Below, piece after piece: positions 1 through 10,735 of a stretch of DNA of 64,000 nt. A program made the position numbers and the translations under genes. This DNA is from Ailanthus altissimus (taxonomy: Eukaryota; Streptophyta; Magnoliopsida; Sapindales; Simaroubaceae), in NCBI GenBank assembly GCA_946807835.1, contig OX327694.1, positions 4,352,001 through 4,416,000 on the forward strand, in the 5' to 3' direction. Numbering within the stretch: position 1 is the first letter of the stretch; every line of letters begins with the position of its first letter. The notes under the pieces are model-generated. The model did not search any database, was not told the DNA's origin, and saw nothing but the letters and a program-made list of their open reading frames with translations.

Positions 1-96
1 GGTAATAAAATAGTATAATAGATAATTTTAAAATTTATATAATTTCATCATCCAATAATTACTTGATACAACTTAAAATGTGTAATATCACTCTAT
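1..96. repeat. Truncated AT-rich MITE-like repeat at window edge
   Basis: The first ~96 bases resemble the right half of the fold-back element at 63118-63262. They share the blocks AATTTTAAAATTTA, ATAATTACTTGATA and ACAACTTAAAAT, and the same ending near TATCAC/TAGTATT. The left half lies outside the window. A related, longer copy lies at 61838-62250. The match was made by eye in very AT-rich sequence, so it is tentative. Confidence 0.4.
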
Positions 97-2346
97 TATC
101 ATATCGTGCTTAAGATATTTTTACTATACTCCTTCATTATCCACAAGTTATTTTACTTCGGATACAAACTCTAAGGTCATTTTCTCCAAAGAAAAAGAAG
201 CATATATTTCATATCTCTTTCTAATGATACAATTTGACCATGTGGACGAGTTTGAAGCTAATCATTACTTGATTGTCTCTTAAATAAGAAAGTTATTTTA
301 ACATTTGCTAATAATCATCCTTGCTACATAATCTTTCCTTTTAAAAAGGTTCAATTGTCAAATGTACACCACATTTTCCAAACATGGCATCATCCCTGAA
401 TTGCCACTTCAACTAGTTGGTACCATACAAATGGTTAAAACTCAAATATCATTATTCATCATCTAGCCTTTACCTATATCTATTTAAACTTTTTGATACC
501 TAGTATTTTATTACATATCAAAGCTTGTTCATTCAAGAAGCTTCAGGTTCGAAACTTATGCCAATTCATAGAATTTTAATACAAACAAATCAAAATAGAT
601 TAGAAGAAGGAGCAAATATATGTAATTTCTTTTATTTTTACCAAAGCAACTAGGGTTTAGGTAATTGAATGTGGTTCTTTTGAAGAATAGGGGGTTGTTT
701 GTTGTGGTAATAGAAGTGTTGACCTATTGAATGGTGCTTCCCATTGAACACATATTACAAGCCGTATCTATACTCGCCATCTCTCTCGAGCGAGTCTTGC
801 CATTAATTATGATTCTGAGCACACACAGACTCTGCATGGCGAAGGCCATTTACTACGTTCATGCCACTCTTGGCTCTTTCACACTCTCTTATTGACTTCA
901 CGTATTTTTACCTTTTTTTTTTAAATCATCGTAATATATTGATTAAATCTTAAATATTATATTTTAAGGTTGCTAATGTAAAATTAAACAAATCATCGGA
1001 ACATTACACGAGATATCGCTATTGAAGTAAGGTCAATTCTAACTCTTACAAAAAAAAAAAAAAGATACATACAATTCTATTATAAAAAATTATTTTAATA
1101 ATTAAGATCTCTACTTATCACGGACGAAGAACCCTATCTTCACGTAGAAGAACAAAAATATTTTTACTATCTACCACTGTACTTCACATTCAAAAACTGT
1201 TTTTTGTTCAATAAAAGAAAAACATAGCTTCTTGGTGAAGGTCTCTCACGCGCTTTCTAGTTTAATGTCGTTGTCGGGGACCTCGGGGTCCCGTGTGAAT
1301 TTATGTCTTTGGGGACGTGTGATGGACTGTGGACAGAGCGCGTGAGTTATTCATTGAGTCATTTTTTTCTTATTTTTATCTTATATGCCGCCCGTTACGT
1401 GTAGTCAAACGCTGCGTTCCGTTTGGAGGAAAACGTCAAAATATTGGCCCCGTCTACATCTCTTCGTGGGGAAATTTTGACGAACCATTTTTTTGGTTCT
1501 TTTATTTATTTATTTCTCAATACCTTTGGCTAAAACTAAACCATTTAAATGTATATCTATAATCAAATGGTTACATCTCTCTTTTCTTTTTTATTTCTAA
1601 AAAAGAAAAAAAAAATCAAATGGGTATGGTAAGACAATGGAGAGAGAGCCATGGAAAGCAACCGCATGCTAACATCTCTGTTTCGGAATTAAGAAATTTT
1701 AAAACGTTGACTTTGATCTTACAAATTTATCGCGAGCGGTGGACCATTTTGAAGACACGTAGGCCGAGGACAGTGCTTTTGGGCCTTGACCTGACCAACT
1801 CATCCTTGTCAACTGTCTGGGGGTCCACGTCACCTTTATGATAACCCATGCAAATTGTGACGTCTTATATATTATAATTATATAGCTATTTTATTATTTT
1901 TATTTTCATAATTCCGTAAAAAGAAATCAACTTTTTGAAATTTGTAGCAGACCCAGTAACCCATGTGATGGCAGCTAATCATGCAGAATGGGTCCTACTA
2001 ACGATGGTTGATGGTGCACGTTGCTTCTCCTGCCGCACAGAGTCAGAAACCCTTTTCATCATTCTGTGATTCAGCTGCAATCAGACGGTTTACACACAGT
2101 CTTGGCATTGCAATAATTTCTGCCTTCCCTTCTCTTTTGACCATCAATGGCTTTTGATTCGTGGAGTTAATATATATACAATAAGGTTGTGTAATTTGCA
2201 AAGTTCCCGATGCGATTTTCACTTCCAATCTATTTTGCCCATTACATGATGAGAAAAACAGGGAAGGTATAGTTTTCATCATATTAAATTGGTCAAATGG
2301 TTTTACCGAAATAAAAAAAATGAAATGATGATAAAATTATTTTAAT
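97..2346. other. Intergenic region, no supported gene
   Basis: No recognisable coding region, RNA gene or mobile element is seen. The stretch 1230-1330 and parts of 1620-1850 are richer in GC than the surroundings and contain ACGT-core words (TGACGTC near 1858, CCACGTCACC near 1825). Such words occur in plant promoters, but no adjacent gene is visible. The short reading frames here have no recognisable domain and are treated as chance. Confidence 0.6.
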
Positions 2347-3162
2347 TATTAGAATTTAATGATTTAAAATCGTGTTTGAGTATAATTTTAACTCGAAGAT
2401 CAATGAAGAGACGACACAAAATTGAGAACGCGATAAATAGATAAGATTTAGAGCGAAACAGAGAATCGAAAGTTGAAAGGGGCTTAGAAATACAATGAGG
2501 CCATTTTCAGGCCTTGGAGTTGTGACCCCAATACAGCCAGGTCGTGATGCCGACCCTGGTAGTGGTTGGGCGCTGCGGCCCAACCTTGGTGGTGCATCAG
2601 CGCCGACTCGCGATGCTATAGTGATAGGTTTACTAATTCATGCAATCTTTTTGCCTTTTCAAGTTTGCTTTGAATTTTTCATGCGTAGATTCCTATTCTA
2701 ACTAAATATAGAGTTTTTAAGGACATTTTAGAATCTATATAAACTCTTATTATCTCATTAGGGTGGCATACATCAGAAAGCATCAAAGATGCATTACCAA
2801 GAGAGAGAATAGAGAGCTCAAAGAGTGCTTGAGTGCTGAATGTGTAAAAAAGTGATGTATATGGAGTCTTGAATACTGAGTGTGTAAGAGAGTATTGTTT
2901 AGGCCTTAGAGAGCTCATTTTATTTGGTATTATTTATAATCTCTTTAGTAATTTTTGTAATCCTTAAGTGGTTCGTTAGTAATCGTTGAATAATAAATGA
3001 AGTTAGGATCCGGTGATCTACAGTAGACGTAGGTAATTTGTCGAACCATGTATATTCTTGTGCCTTGAGTGTTTTGATTATTATACTTATTTCATTGTGT
3101 ATGATCTTTTGTAATTCTTAAATACATATGGATGAAAACTTTCGCGAGTAAAAATTCCAACA
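2347..3162 (+). repeat. 5' LTR of short copia element
   Basis: This is the left repeat of the short copia element. A GC-rich island at about 2505-2620 (words such as GGGCGCTGCGGCCC and CAGCGCCGACTCGCG) stands out from the AT-rich remainder. The LTR tail holds a plant copia LTR signature, GTAGACGTAGGTAATTTGTC, near 3022. The frame open across the island is treated as a shadow. Confidence 0.75.
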
Positions 3163-3821
3163 AGTGGTATCAAAACTAAGGTTATACAATCACGATGACT
3201 CAACAAGTATGACTTTAAAGAATTGGGACAAAGACTAGAGCTTAATAGTGTAATGGTCTATACTATAAAGGGAAAGATTGAGAATGAAGATAGAGAATGA
3301 CACTTCACAAGGGATTGGCTAGAAAGAAAGGCCATGAAGAATGAAAAGAAAAAGAAAGATGATGTTGCAATAGTCAAGCAGGATATTAATTTAAAGCAAC
3401 AAAAAAAAAAAGGAATATTAAAGGTATGGTTCTATGTTGATAATAAAGAGTGAGAAAGATGAGAATGCTGTATATAATCCAATATGTGTTGTTGAGGAGA
3501 TGCAAACCAAAAGGCAACATTGGAGAAAATCTCACTAGAGTGAAAAAGGTGAAAATATAATGTATTATTAGGATACTGTTAATAGGGATAAGTTCCAACC
3601 ATCGAATTATTATTATTGTTGAGTCAAGAGTGACACAGGATATCATAATAAAACTACTCGAGATAAGATACATTTGGATCTTTAGAGACCTAAGTCATTG
3701 TCCATAGTGGAGTTACATTTGTACAAAAGACTTAATTAGATCACCATTAAGTAATTAAGCATGTGATGAGGAATGGATATATCTTGAAAGCATTTTAGTG
3801 ATTTTGAATCAAGGAGGATTT
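3163..3821 (+). pseudogene. Relic interior of copia element (primer site plus gag start)
   Basis: The interior starts with the primer site TGGTATCA (3165-3172). Soon after, an ATG at about 3194 is followed by words resembling the N-terminal region of copia gag, but the frame is broken by stops at once. From about 3300 to 3800 I see only purine-rich text without a domain. No zinc knuckle, protease or polymerase motif is present. This is either a large-deletion derivative or a LARD/TRIM-like non-autonomous element. Confidence 0.5.
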
Positions 3822-4574
3822 TATTAGAATTTAGTGATTTAAAATCGTGTCTAAGTATAATTTTGAGTCGAAAACCAATAAGAAGATAACACGAGGTTGA
3901 GAACACAATGGACAAATGCAATTTGGAGCAAAATAAAAAGTCAGAAGCAAGAAGGGCACAGTAATGCGAGAAGGCCATTTCAGGCCTTAGGGTCGTGGCT
4001 CCGACAATGGTAGTGGCTGGGTGCTATAGCGCCGATCTGTGGTGCCACAACGTCAAGTTTCTTATTTTGTGCATTTTGTTTTTTACCTTTTTAAGTCCGT
4101 TTTAGATTCCTTCACTCGTAGACCCCTATTCTAACTAGATATAAAAATTTTATAGACATTTTAGAGTCTATATAAACTTTTATTATGCCATTAGGGTGAT
4201 ATGTATTATAAAGCATAAAAAATGCATCAAGAGAGAGAATAAAGAGCTCAAGGAATGCTCAATGCGCAACAGAGTATTGTATAGGGAGCACTTGAGTACT
4301 AAGTGTACAAGAGAGTGCTGTGTAGACCCTTGAAGAGCTCGTTCTATTGGGTATTACTTGTAATCTCTTTAATGATCCTGTGATTATTGAATGGTTCATT
4401 AATAATCACTGAATAATAAAAGAAGTTAAGATGATCCACAATAAATATAGATAATTTGTCGAATCACGTACATTTTTGTACTTAATGTATTTTGATTGTT
4501 ATCTCTATTTTATTGTGTGTGATTTTTTTTTATAATTCTTGAATACTAGACTTTTGCCCGTAAAAATTTCAACA
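3822..4574 (+). repeat. 3' LTR of short copia element
   Basis: This is the right repeat, 753 bp against 816 bp for the left one, diverged by many substitutions and small indels. It keeps the GC-richer island (about 3985-4060) and the tail ending in TTTCAACA. The clear divergence between the two LTRs indicates an old insertion. Confidence 0.75.
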
Positions 4575-6240
4575 TTTATATAAACGATTTTATCACAAAA
4601 CATCTTTAATTATTACATTTATATATTAAATGTTAAGTGTTGTCATACAAAATTACCGCATATATATGATTGGTGAAAATTCTCAGAGAAATATTAAGAG
4701 ATTCTCTCTCTACATGAAGTGTTTCAAACAAAATTTAATCTTTTATTACGTTAATTAAAAAAATTTATATAATTATACATATTACAGCGAATACAAATAT
4801 ATGCTTGATATTTCGAACACTATAATTTAAAATATGCATAACTCGTAGTCGTATTAAGTAATGGCAGTAATTGACAAGTTTGTTAAAAGAAACTTATGGT
4901 AACATATCACATTTCACAAAATTGCGACGGCTCAATTTCTATTGAGGGGGTTGTAATCATAGTGATAGGTCTATACATTCTAATCTTAGTGTATATTTCA
5001 ACGTATTTACCCATTTAATTTATACAAACCAATACATCAAGAATATTAATTATTGGAATGTGAAGTTGATATCGACCTAGTTATCATCTTGAAAGAATGT
5101 AAAATGGTGATTAAAAATTAATAACGAAGTTAGATGAGTTGTTTTAAGAATTAAAATGTAAAAGAAAATAAATTTTTTAAGACTTAAATACAAAGAAAGA
5201 AATTTTTGTGGCTTCTAAATAATTAACCAAAAGAGGAAGGGTTAAAGTAATAAAATTCTTAAAAGGTTTAGAAATATTAAAAATGCACTGCTTTATTAAA
5301 AGATCTAAGCTAATTAAATATTGACATGTGATATTAAATCTGTTAAGTTTATTAAAATTTAAGTAGGGAAGTCTATTCTTGGATTATAAATATTTAAATT
5401 TAGGAAACTTAATGTACCGTCTGATTATCATTGTTTTCTTTAATTTTTGGGAGTGTTATGAGCTTTATCATTTAATATTATAATTCTTTGATTTTATTTG
5501 AATAATAACATTAAATTTTTTTTGTGTTGGTCCGTGAATGTTAAATTATGTCAAATCACATAAATTTCTCTTGTATTTTTTAATTATTTCTTATTTTTTA
5601 ATTTTAATTTATTGATTAAAGATTGTATTATATTCAATTCAGTTACAACACAAAAGGTTGACATGTGAATTAATTATAAAAGATATTACCATTTTCATAA
5701 TTTCGTGTTGAATGTGTATCCACCGAGCAAATACAATAATTTTTTTTCCAAAAAAAGAAAGAAACATAAATTAATGCAAAAACATAAGCTTCACATTTTA
5801 GTGTATATATATACACGTATTGGATTAATAATTGTACACGTACTGGATTAATAATTGTCTGAGTGACCACGTATATTGTGGCCGTAGCCACAAACATCAC
5901 TGTCGGCATTTTTAAAAATAGTTCACGATACCATTTAATTTAGTGTAATAAAGACTGGGATCAAATTCTGTAGATGTTTTCAAACGTTGATGTGAAATTG
6001 TTTCTTAAAAGCATTTTTCAAAGTTTTTGGTCCATATCCTAATCCGACTAATTCTAGATATCGTTTCAAGTTTATGATCCATTTTTGAACAGATCATCTT
6101 TCATCAGACGGTTCCAAAATAAGCCAAATACCATTTCAAGTTTAGAATGTGCCTGTTAGTCTTACGAATTAGCCCTGAAAATTCTTCTTTTATATTGCCA
6201 AATCTTGAATCAGTTTTGCTATAACAAATAATTTAAAATA
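4575..6240. other. Intergenic AT-rich region
   Basis: No gene is seen. The only structure noted is a small direct repeat near 5813-5858: two 23-bp units containing ACACGTAYTGGATTAATAA. Short open frames in this stretch are low-complexity and carry no domain. Confidence 0.6.
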
Positions 6241-6249
6241 TCAAATCAA

Positions 6250-6330
6250 ATAGCACTTGCGGGCTTGCTCAGCGGTAAGCTTTGTGTGATTGAGGTAAAA
6301 GACTCAAATTCTGATGAATGATAGAGTATT
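6250..6330 (+). mobile_element. Possible tRNA-derived SINE head
   Basis: The text GGGCTTGCTCAGCGGTAAGC near 6258 resembles a tRNA internal A box. About 30 bases later GACTCAAATTC resembles a B box. That spacing is what an RNA polymerase III promoter in a tRNA-derived SINE would have. The B box matches only about six of ten consensus positions, and the downstream body is a run of imperfect tandem units rather than a recognised family, so the call is weak. Confidence 0.35.
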
Positions 6331-6680
6331 TGATTTATTTCTTCTATCTTGTAAGAGCTTTCAAATACCGGTTGGATGTGCTTAAAGATGCTAGAGCAGT
6401 TGATTTATTCCTCTTGTCTCATTGGAGCCGGGAGTCTTTAAATTTTAGCGAGCCTTCTAATCCTGGTGAGATGTGCTCAAAGATGTCAGAGTAATTGATT
6501 TATTCTTCCCGTCTTCTAGAAGCCTTCTAATCTTGGTGGAATATGCTTAAGATGTACGTGTTGCTTTTGAAAATGTCCGATGGAATATGTTTAAAGATGT
6601 ACGTATTACTCCCGAAAATGTCATGATATGTTTGGTTAGATGTGCTTAAAGATGTACGTGTTGCTACTAAAAATGTCCCG
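6331..6680 (+). repeat. Imperfect tandem repeats, 60-100 bp units
   Basis: The phrases TTGATTTATTC, GCCTTCTAATC, GTGCTTAAAGATG and AAGATGTACGTGTTGCT recur several times with different spacings. The clearest sub-array (6545-6680) has about three units ending in AAAATGTCC. It follows the possible SINE head and could be its body or an independent minisatellite. Confidence 0.6.
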
Positions 6681-6689
6681 ATTGTATAT

Positions 6690-6920
6690 TCTGATTATAA
6701 TATCAATAGTGTAATCTGATTGATATAGTATCAGAATTGTAATATAATTGATATAATCTAAAAAGAAAAATCAAATCAAATAATAACTTTTTTATAGAAT
6801 ATAATCTAATTATAATATCAATAGTATAGTCTAATTGATGTAGTATTAGAATTGCAATATGATTGATATAATCTTTAAAAAAAAACATCAAATCAAATAA
6901 AAACTTCTTTATCGAGTAAT
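6690..6920 (+). repeat. Two-copy tandem repeat, about 115-bp period
   Basis: ATTATAATATCAATAG occurs at 6694 and again at 6809, and the intervening text repeats with substitutions, each copy ending near ATCAAATCAAATAA. It abuts the tandem array upstream. Confidence 0.75.
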
Positions 6921-6944
6921 AGGAAGATAAGAAAAATGTGGTTG

Positions 6945-7925
6945 TCCAAATTTCAATCAAAATCAATTGTGTATAATGGGTTTTATTGATTTTTATTTTC
7001 AATGATTGGATTAGAGATTATTGAGAGTGATTCCGAATTTAATTAAGATAACAAAGTTGAATCTTGTTTATATAAGGATTTCTAGTCAACTAAAGCTTTT
7101 TTTGCTAAGCAGCGAAGTATTTAAACAAGTCAAGTTTTCCTGAATAAAAATGGTGCTAATTTCAGAAGATCATAGACTCCTATTATGAATGGGATCACGT
7201 TTTGGAAGTCTTTATTTTACTTTGATGACAAAATTAGGAAAGTTCAAGTTATTGGTGGCTATAAAAGGGTTTGTATTTTCTCACAAAAACAATGGCCTGG
7301 TAGCATAGAAACAAGAGCGCTACAAGTGTTAGAGGTGGATAAGCGCAATAGTTATATGCTATAACTATGAGCATGGGGAAGCACAAGGAGCTTGGGTGCG
7401 CAGAGACGCAAATAACGCTAGAGTGAGGAAGCGCGAGGAGCTTAGGTGCACAGAGGCGCAAATAAATCGACATAATATATAATGCGCATAGCGTCGACCA
7501 TGATAAACGCAAAAGGCTTATGGTGAATAGGCTGAACACAACAATTTGTGGGAATGTGTAAAACCTAGCCAACGTGTGTGCATGGTGTGTGTGGGGGCGC
7601 AAGGCACAAAATAGAAGAGGTAGTGCATTAAGCACAAAGTGCAAAGCTAAGTTAGTGGGTGTGGGAGTGCAAAGTCTCTTTCTTTATTCTGTAATATCGG
7701 TAATTCTTGCATCTTAATAAGTGATTATTGATAACAAAAAATAATTGAGCTAGTTTTTACTGGTGGACGTGGGTCAATTTGATCAAACCATGTTAAATAT
7801 TATTATGTCCTATTTTGTTCCATCTCTCTATCGAATGCTGCTTTATATTCTTCATGTATATTCTTAATATGTGTAGATTTCATAAAAACTACCAAGACGA
7901 TTGAGAATGAAAATAGCCAGGCGAA
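6945..7925 (+). mobile_element. Decayed Ty1/copia LTR (solo or remnant)
   Basis: The tail GTGGACGTGGGTCAATTTG (about 7763), followed by an accepting-site-like phrase, matches a signature found near the 3' end of many plant copia LTRs. The same signature occurs in the LTRs of the element at 2347-4574. Upstream, 7250-7640 is a GC-richer block with a partial duplication (AGGAGCTTGGGTGCGCAGAG and AGGAGCTTAGGTGCACAGAG, about 61 bp apart). Ends and target duplication were not found, and no coding interior follows. The long minus-strand frame over the GC-rich block is judged a shadow. Confidence 0.45.
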
Positions 7926-9384
7926 AATTTTATGACATATAGTGTTTTAACACATTTGTTTATATAATTTAGATTTACTTTCCAACTAAAGAAAATGATT
8001 TACGAGATTATTAGGTAAATGAATAGTAAATTATAGGTTGGGTTGGGTAAGGGCAAAGTGATAAAAGTAGGTAATAATATGTATAAAAAGGCAATAAAAG
8101 AAGAGAATGTAAGCTTTGTCTCACTCCACCAATATAGGAATAGGACCCTTTTGTGCTATGTGGTGCAATTTTACACCATTGATGAGTCATTTTCCTTGCA
8201 ACCACAGAAGGCTATATCTTTCCTTAATTTGTCTGGACTTCTTTTAATTTAATCACAACTTGTGACCATAAATTCCTTGTCGGTCTTTTGTTTATTTATT
8301 AGCGGAATGACTTTCCGATGAATTTTATATATATATATATAAATTGTCAAAAGAAATATATTCAATATTGTAGAGAATTTATTGCTCTCGTGATTCTTTG
8401 GTAACCAAACTTTAAGAAAACTTTACTTCATTTTCCTAAACTGTTTTTGAACTTTGATTACAATATGATGGTTATAATTGGTGGCAATGTTTTCAGCCCG
8501 ACTTGACAATTTGTTTCCTTCATTATTTTCAGCAGAAATCGAAATTAGGGTGCAATGGAAACTGCTAAAGCTAGAGAACACGAGGCTCATTAATATTTTT
8601 CAAAATGGCATCAAATGTTGACTTTTGAGAATTCTATATTAAGCAATTCTAGGAAAAAAAGAAAAAACAAAACCGTCTTAATATATACTTGTTTAATTGC
8701 TAGAAATTATTAACATAAACTTTAAAAATAAAAAAAAAAAGCAGCCACATCTTAGTACCTTATTTTGTACTCAAATTATTTACTTATTTTTTTAAAAAAA
8801 GAAATTCTTTTAAACAATTTCATCTCTCAATGATGCAAATTAAAACTCTCTCTCACTTAAAACCCCAACCCACCCATAGTGTTTTAACATAGCTGGGTTT
8901 AATATATATGGGGTGAATAAATCATGTCAAAGTTGTGAGTTAATAAGTAGTAGGACCAGTGGACCAAAGAGAAAGACAGGCCAATATGTCATGGGGGTCT
9001 ACTATTGCTTTCATGGCCTTGAGGGCAAGGGCACAAGTTGCTCTAACAACTCTTAAATTGACTTGAAATATTTCTTTTTGCAAGTCTCAAGAGTCTAATC
9101 TTGCATAAGTCAGATTAAGGAAAACAAAACAAAGCAGAAGAACAAAAAGAAGCAGTTCAAAATTAATACAAAGTCACGGCTTCAAGTCAAATTATTTACT
9201 CCCGTCATTTGAAAGTCCCCCGCGATTGAAGGTTTGTTCTTTTCCTATCTCTTGTGTCTTATCAGTCGCCAATTCTTAATAATAATCCAGCTTTGTAAAT
9301 ATTGACAGGGTCAAAAACTCTTCTATTTATTTTGGTACTTAGGTATCTTTCTCAACTACCTGATGACTTTAGTTTTTAAGGGGT
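7926..9384. other. Intergenic AT-rich region
   Basis: No gene or element is recognised. Short overlapping frames near 8011-8252 on both strands lack any domain and are not supported. Confidence 0.55.
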
Positions 9385-9531
9385 CTTTATGTTTTAGTAT
9401 TAAACCAAGTATAATTGAACTTACCTAAACTATCCTTATGTTTTAGTATTAAACCAAGTATAATTGAACTTACCTAAACTATCCTTATGTTTTAGTATTA
9501 AACCAAGTATAATTGAACTTACCTAAACTAT
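9385..9531 (+). repeat. Minisatellite, three 49-bp units
   Basis: The unit, whose core is TATGTTTTAGTATTAAACCA, is repeated three times head to tail at 49-bp spacing (starts 9385, 9434, 9483). The copies are almost identical; the first differs at its first bases. Near-identity points to recent amplification. Confidence 0.95.
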
Positions 9532-10495
9532 CGACTAGCTAATAAGAAGATGGAGGCCAATACGGTAGCTCAAATTAATTCTAAGTTGAAGGAAACAGTA
9601 CTGCATTATTATAAGGACTGAAATATAGAATCAAAGGTGGATATGTTAAATTTACTAGTCCTAATTTATTTTAGGTAACATTTGAAAATGAGTCAAGTTT
9701 CTCATTCTCTTATGCTAAAGCCTAAGCTATTGTAAGAAAGAAAAATTTTATCAAAAAAAAATATATTTAAGGGAAGAAAAACTTTGATATATAGGTCTAA
9801 TAACTCAATTTTTTTCCATTCTCTTCAAATAGAAAGAGAGATAATGAAAGAAAAAGAGTAACAGTTTAAAAAGAGAAACAATTCTAAAGAATAAAACTAT
9901 TTTATAGAGAAAAATAATGTGTATTAAGAGAGTATATGTTTTTGTAATTTTATTTTTTATATTATTTTAAGTTATAATGCAGTATTAAATTTAGACAGTA
10001 GACATAAATTTATGAAAACCGAACCGCTATAAATTTATAGTATTTTATTTTTATTCTACTTAAAAAAATTTACCAATAAAATTAAAAAAGACACTGACAG
10101 AAGATTCAAAATACACAATGACTCGGGAAGTTAACTAGAATATTTTTATTAATTATCTATCTTCAATTATAAATAGTAATGAAAAAAATTTCACAAATTA
10201 ATGAAGCTAATTATATAACACATTTATATCAGTGAACTGAAGTTGGTTTCGATATTAATTACAAATGAGGGCCCTTCCTATTACCATACCTAATTAAAAT
10301 ACAAAAGAAAATAGAGAGAAAGGTAGATGACAAAGGTATTTCGATCAATATATCTGATAGAATTCAAAATGTAATGATTAAGAATATGAAGAATTTTGTG
10401 GTTATACAAGTAGTTTAATGATAATTATCACATTTAAAATGACAGAGATCTCAAATTTGAATGTTCTTTCACAGTTTACTCAAATTAAATAAGAA
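9532..10495. other. Intergenic AT-rich region
   Basis: No coding region, RNA gene or element recognised. Confidence 0.55.
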
Positions 10496-10735
10496 AAAAA
10501 TATTATTTTAGTTGTTGATTTTATAAATATATATTAATTTAGTTCTCATTTTTTTAATATATACAATGTTAGTCCCTATAAAAATGAAAATTACAATTAT
10601 TTAAAGATGAAAATAATAGTAAAAAATTACAACAAAAAAAAAATGTTCATACAGAGAATAAAATTGTATATATTAAATAAGTGATAACTAAATTGGTATA
10701 TATCCATAAAATCAAGTATCAAAATAATATTTTTC
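10496..10735. mobile_element. Fold-back MITE, about 240 bp
   Basis: The two ends are inverted copies over about 70 bp. The left end reads AATATTATTTTAGTTGTTGA, and the reverse complement of the right end reads AATATTATTTTGATACTTGA. Both continue into matching blocks TTGATTTTAT and AATTTAGTT, then a TTTAATATATACAAT block. The centre is short and non-coding, as in a miniature inverted-repeat transposable element. A clear target-site duplication was not found, so the superfamily is not assigned. Confidence 0.7.

Larger units (their letters stand above)
2347..4574 (+). mobile_element. Short non-autonomous Ty1/copia element, two LTRs
   Basis: Two diverged direct repeats (2347-3162 and 3822-4574) begin with TATTAGAATTTA, a decayed form of the copia start TGTTGGAATTT, and end in TTCCAACA/TTTCAACA. 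Immediately after the first repeat is TGGTATCA at 3165, the copia primer site for initiator Met tRNA. A purine tract (AAGGAGGATTTT, near 3811) precedes the second repeat. Flanking 5-mers TTAAT and TTTAT could be a target duplication with one mismatch. The interior is only ~660 bp and shows no protease, integrase or reverse transcriptase, so the element would depend on enzymes from elsewhere. Confidence 0.8.

Noticed and set aside
1275..1300. Hairpin GGGACC-TCGG-GGTCCC
   Set aside because: Six-base stem only, no terminator or gene context in plant nuclear DNA; likely chance.
2495..2701. Gly/Pro-rich frame in the copia LTR
   Set aside because: Follows only from the GC-rich island. The equivalent island in the second LTR does not keep the frame.
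7249..7644. 131-residue frame on the minus strand
   Set aside because: Lies across a GC-richer, partly duplicated block of an LTR remnant; no domain, Cys/Leu-rich composition typical of a shadow.
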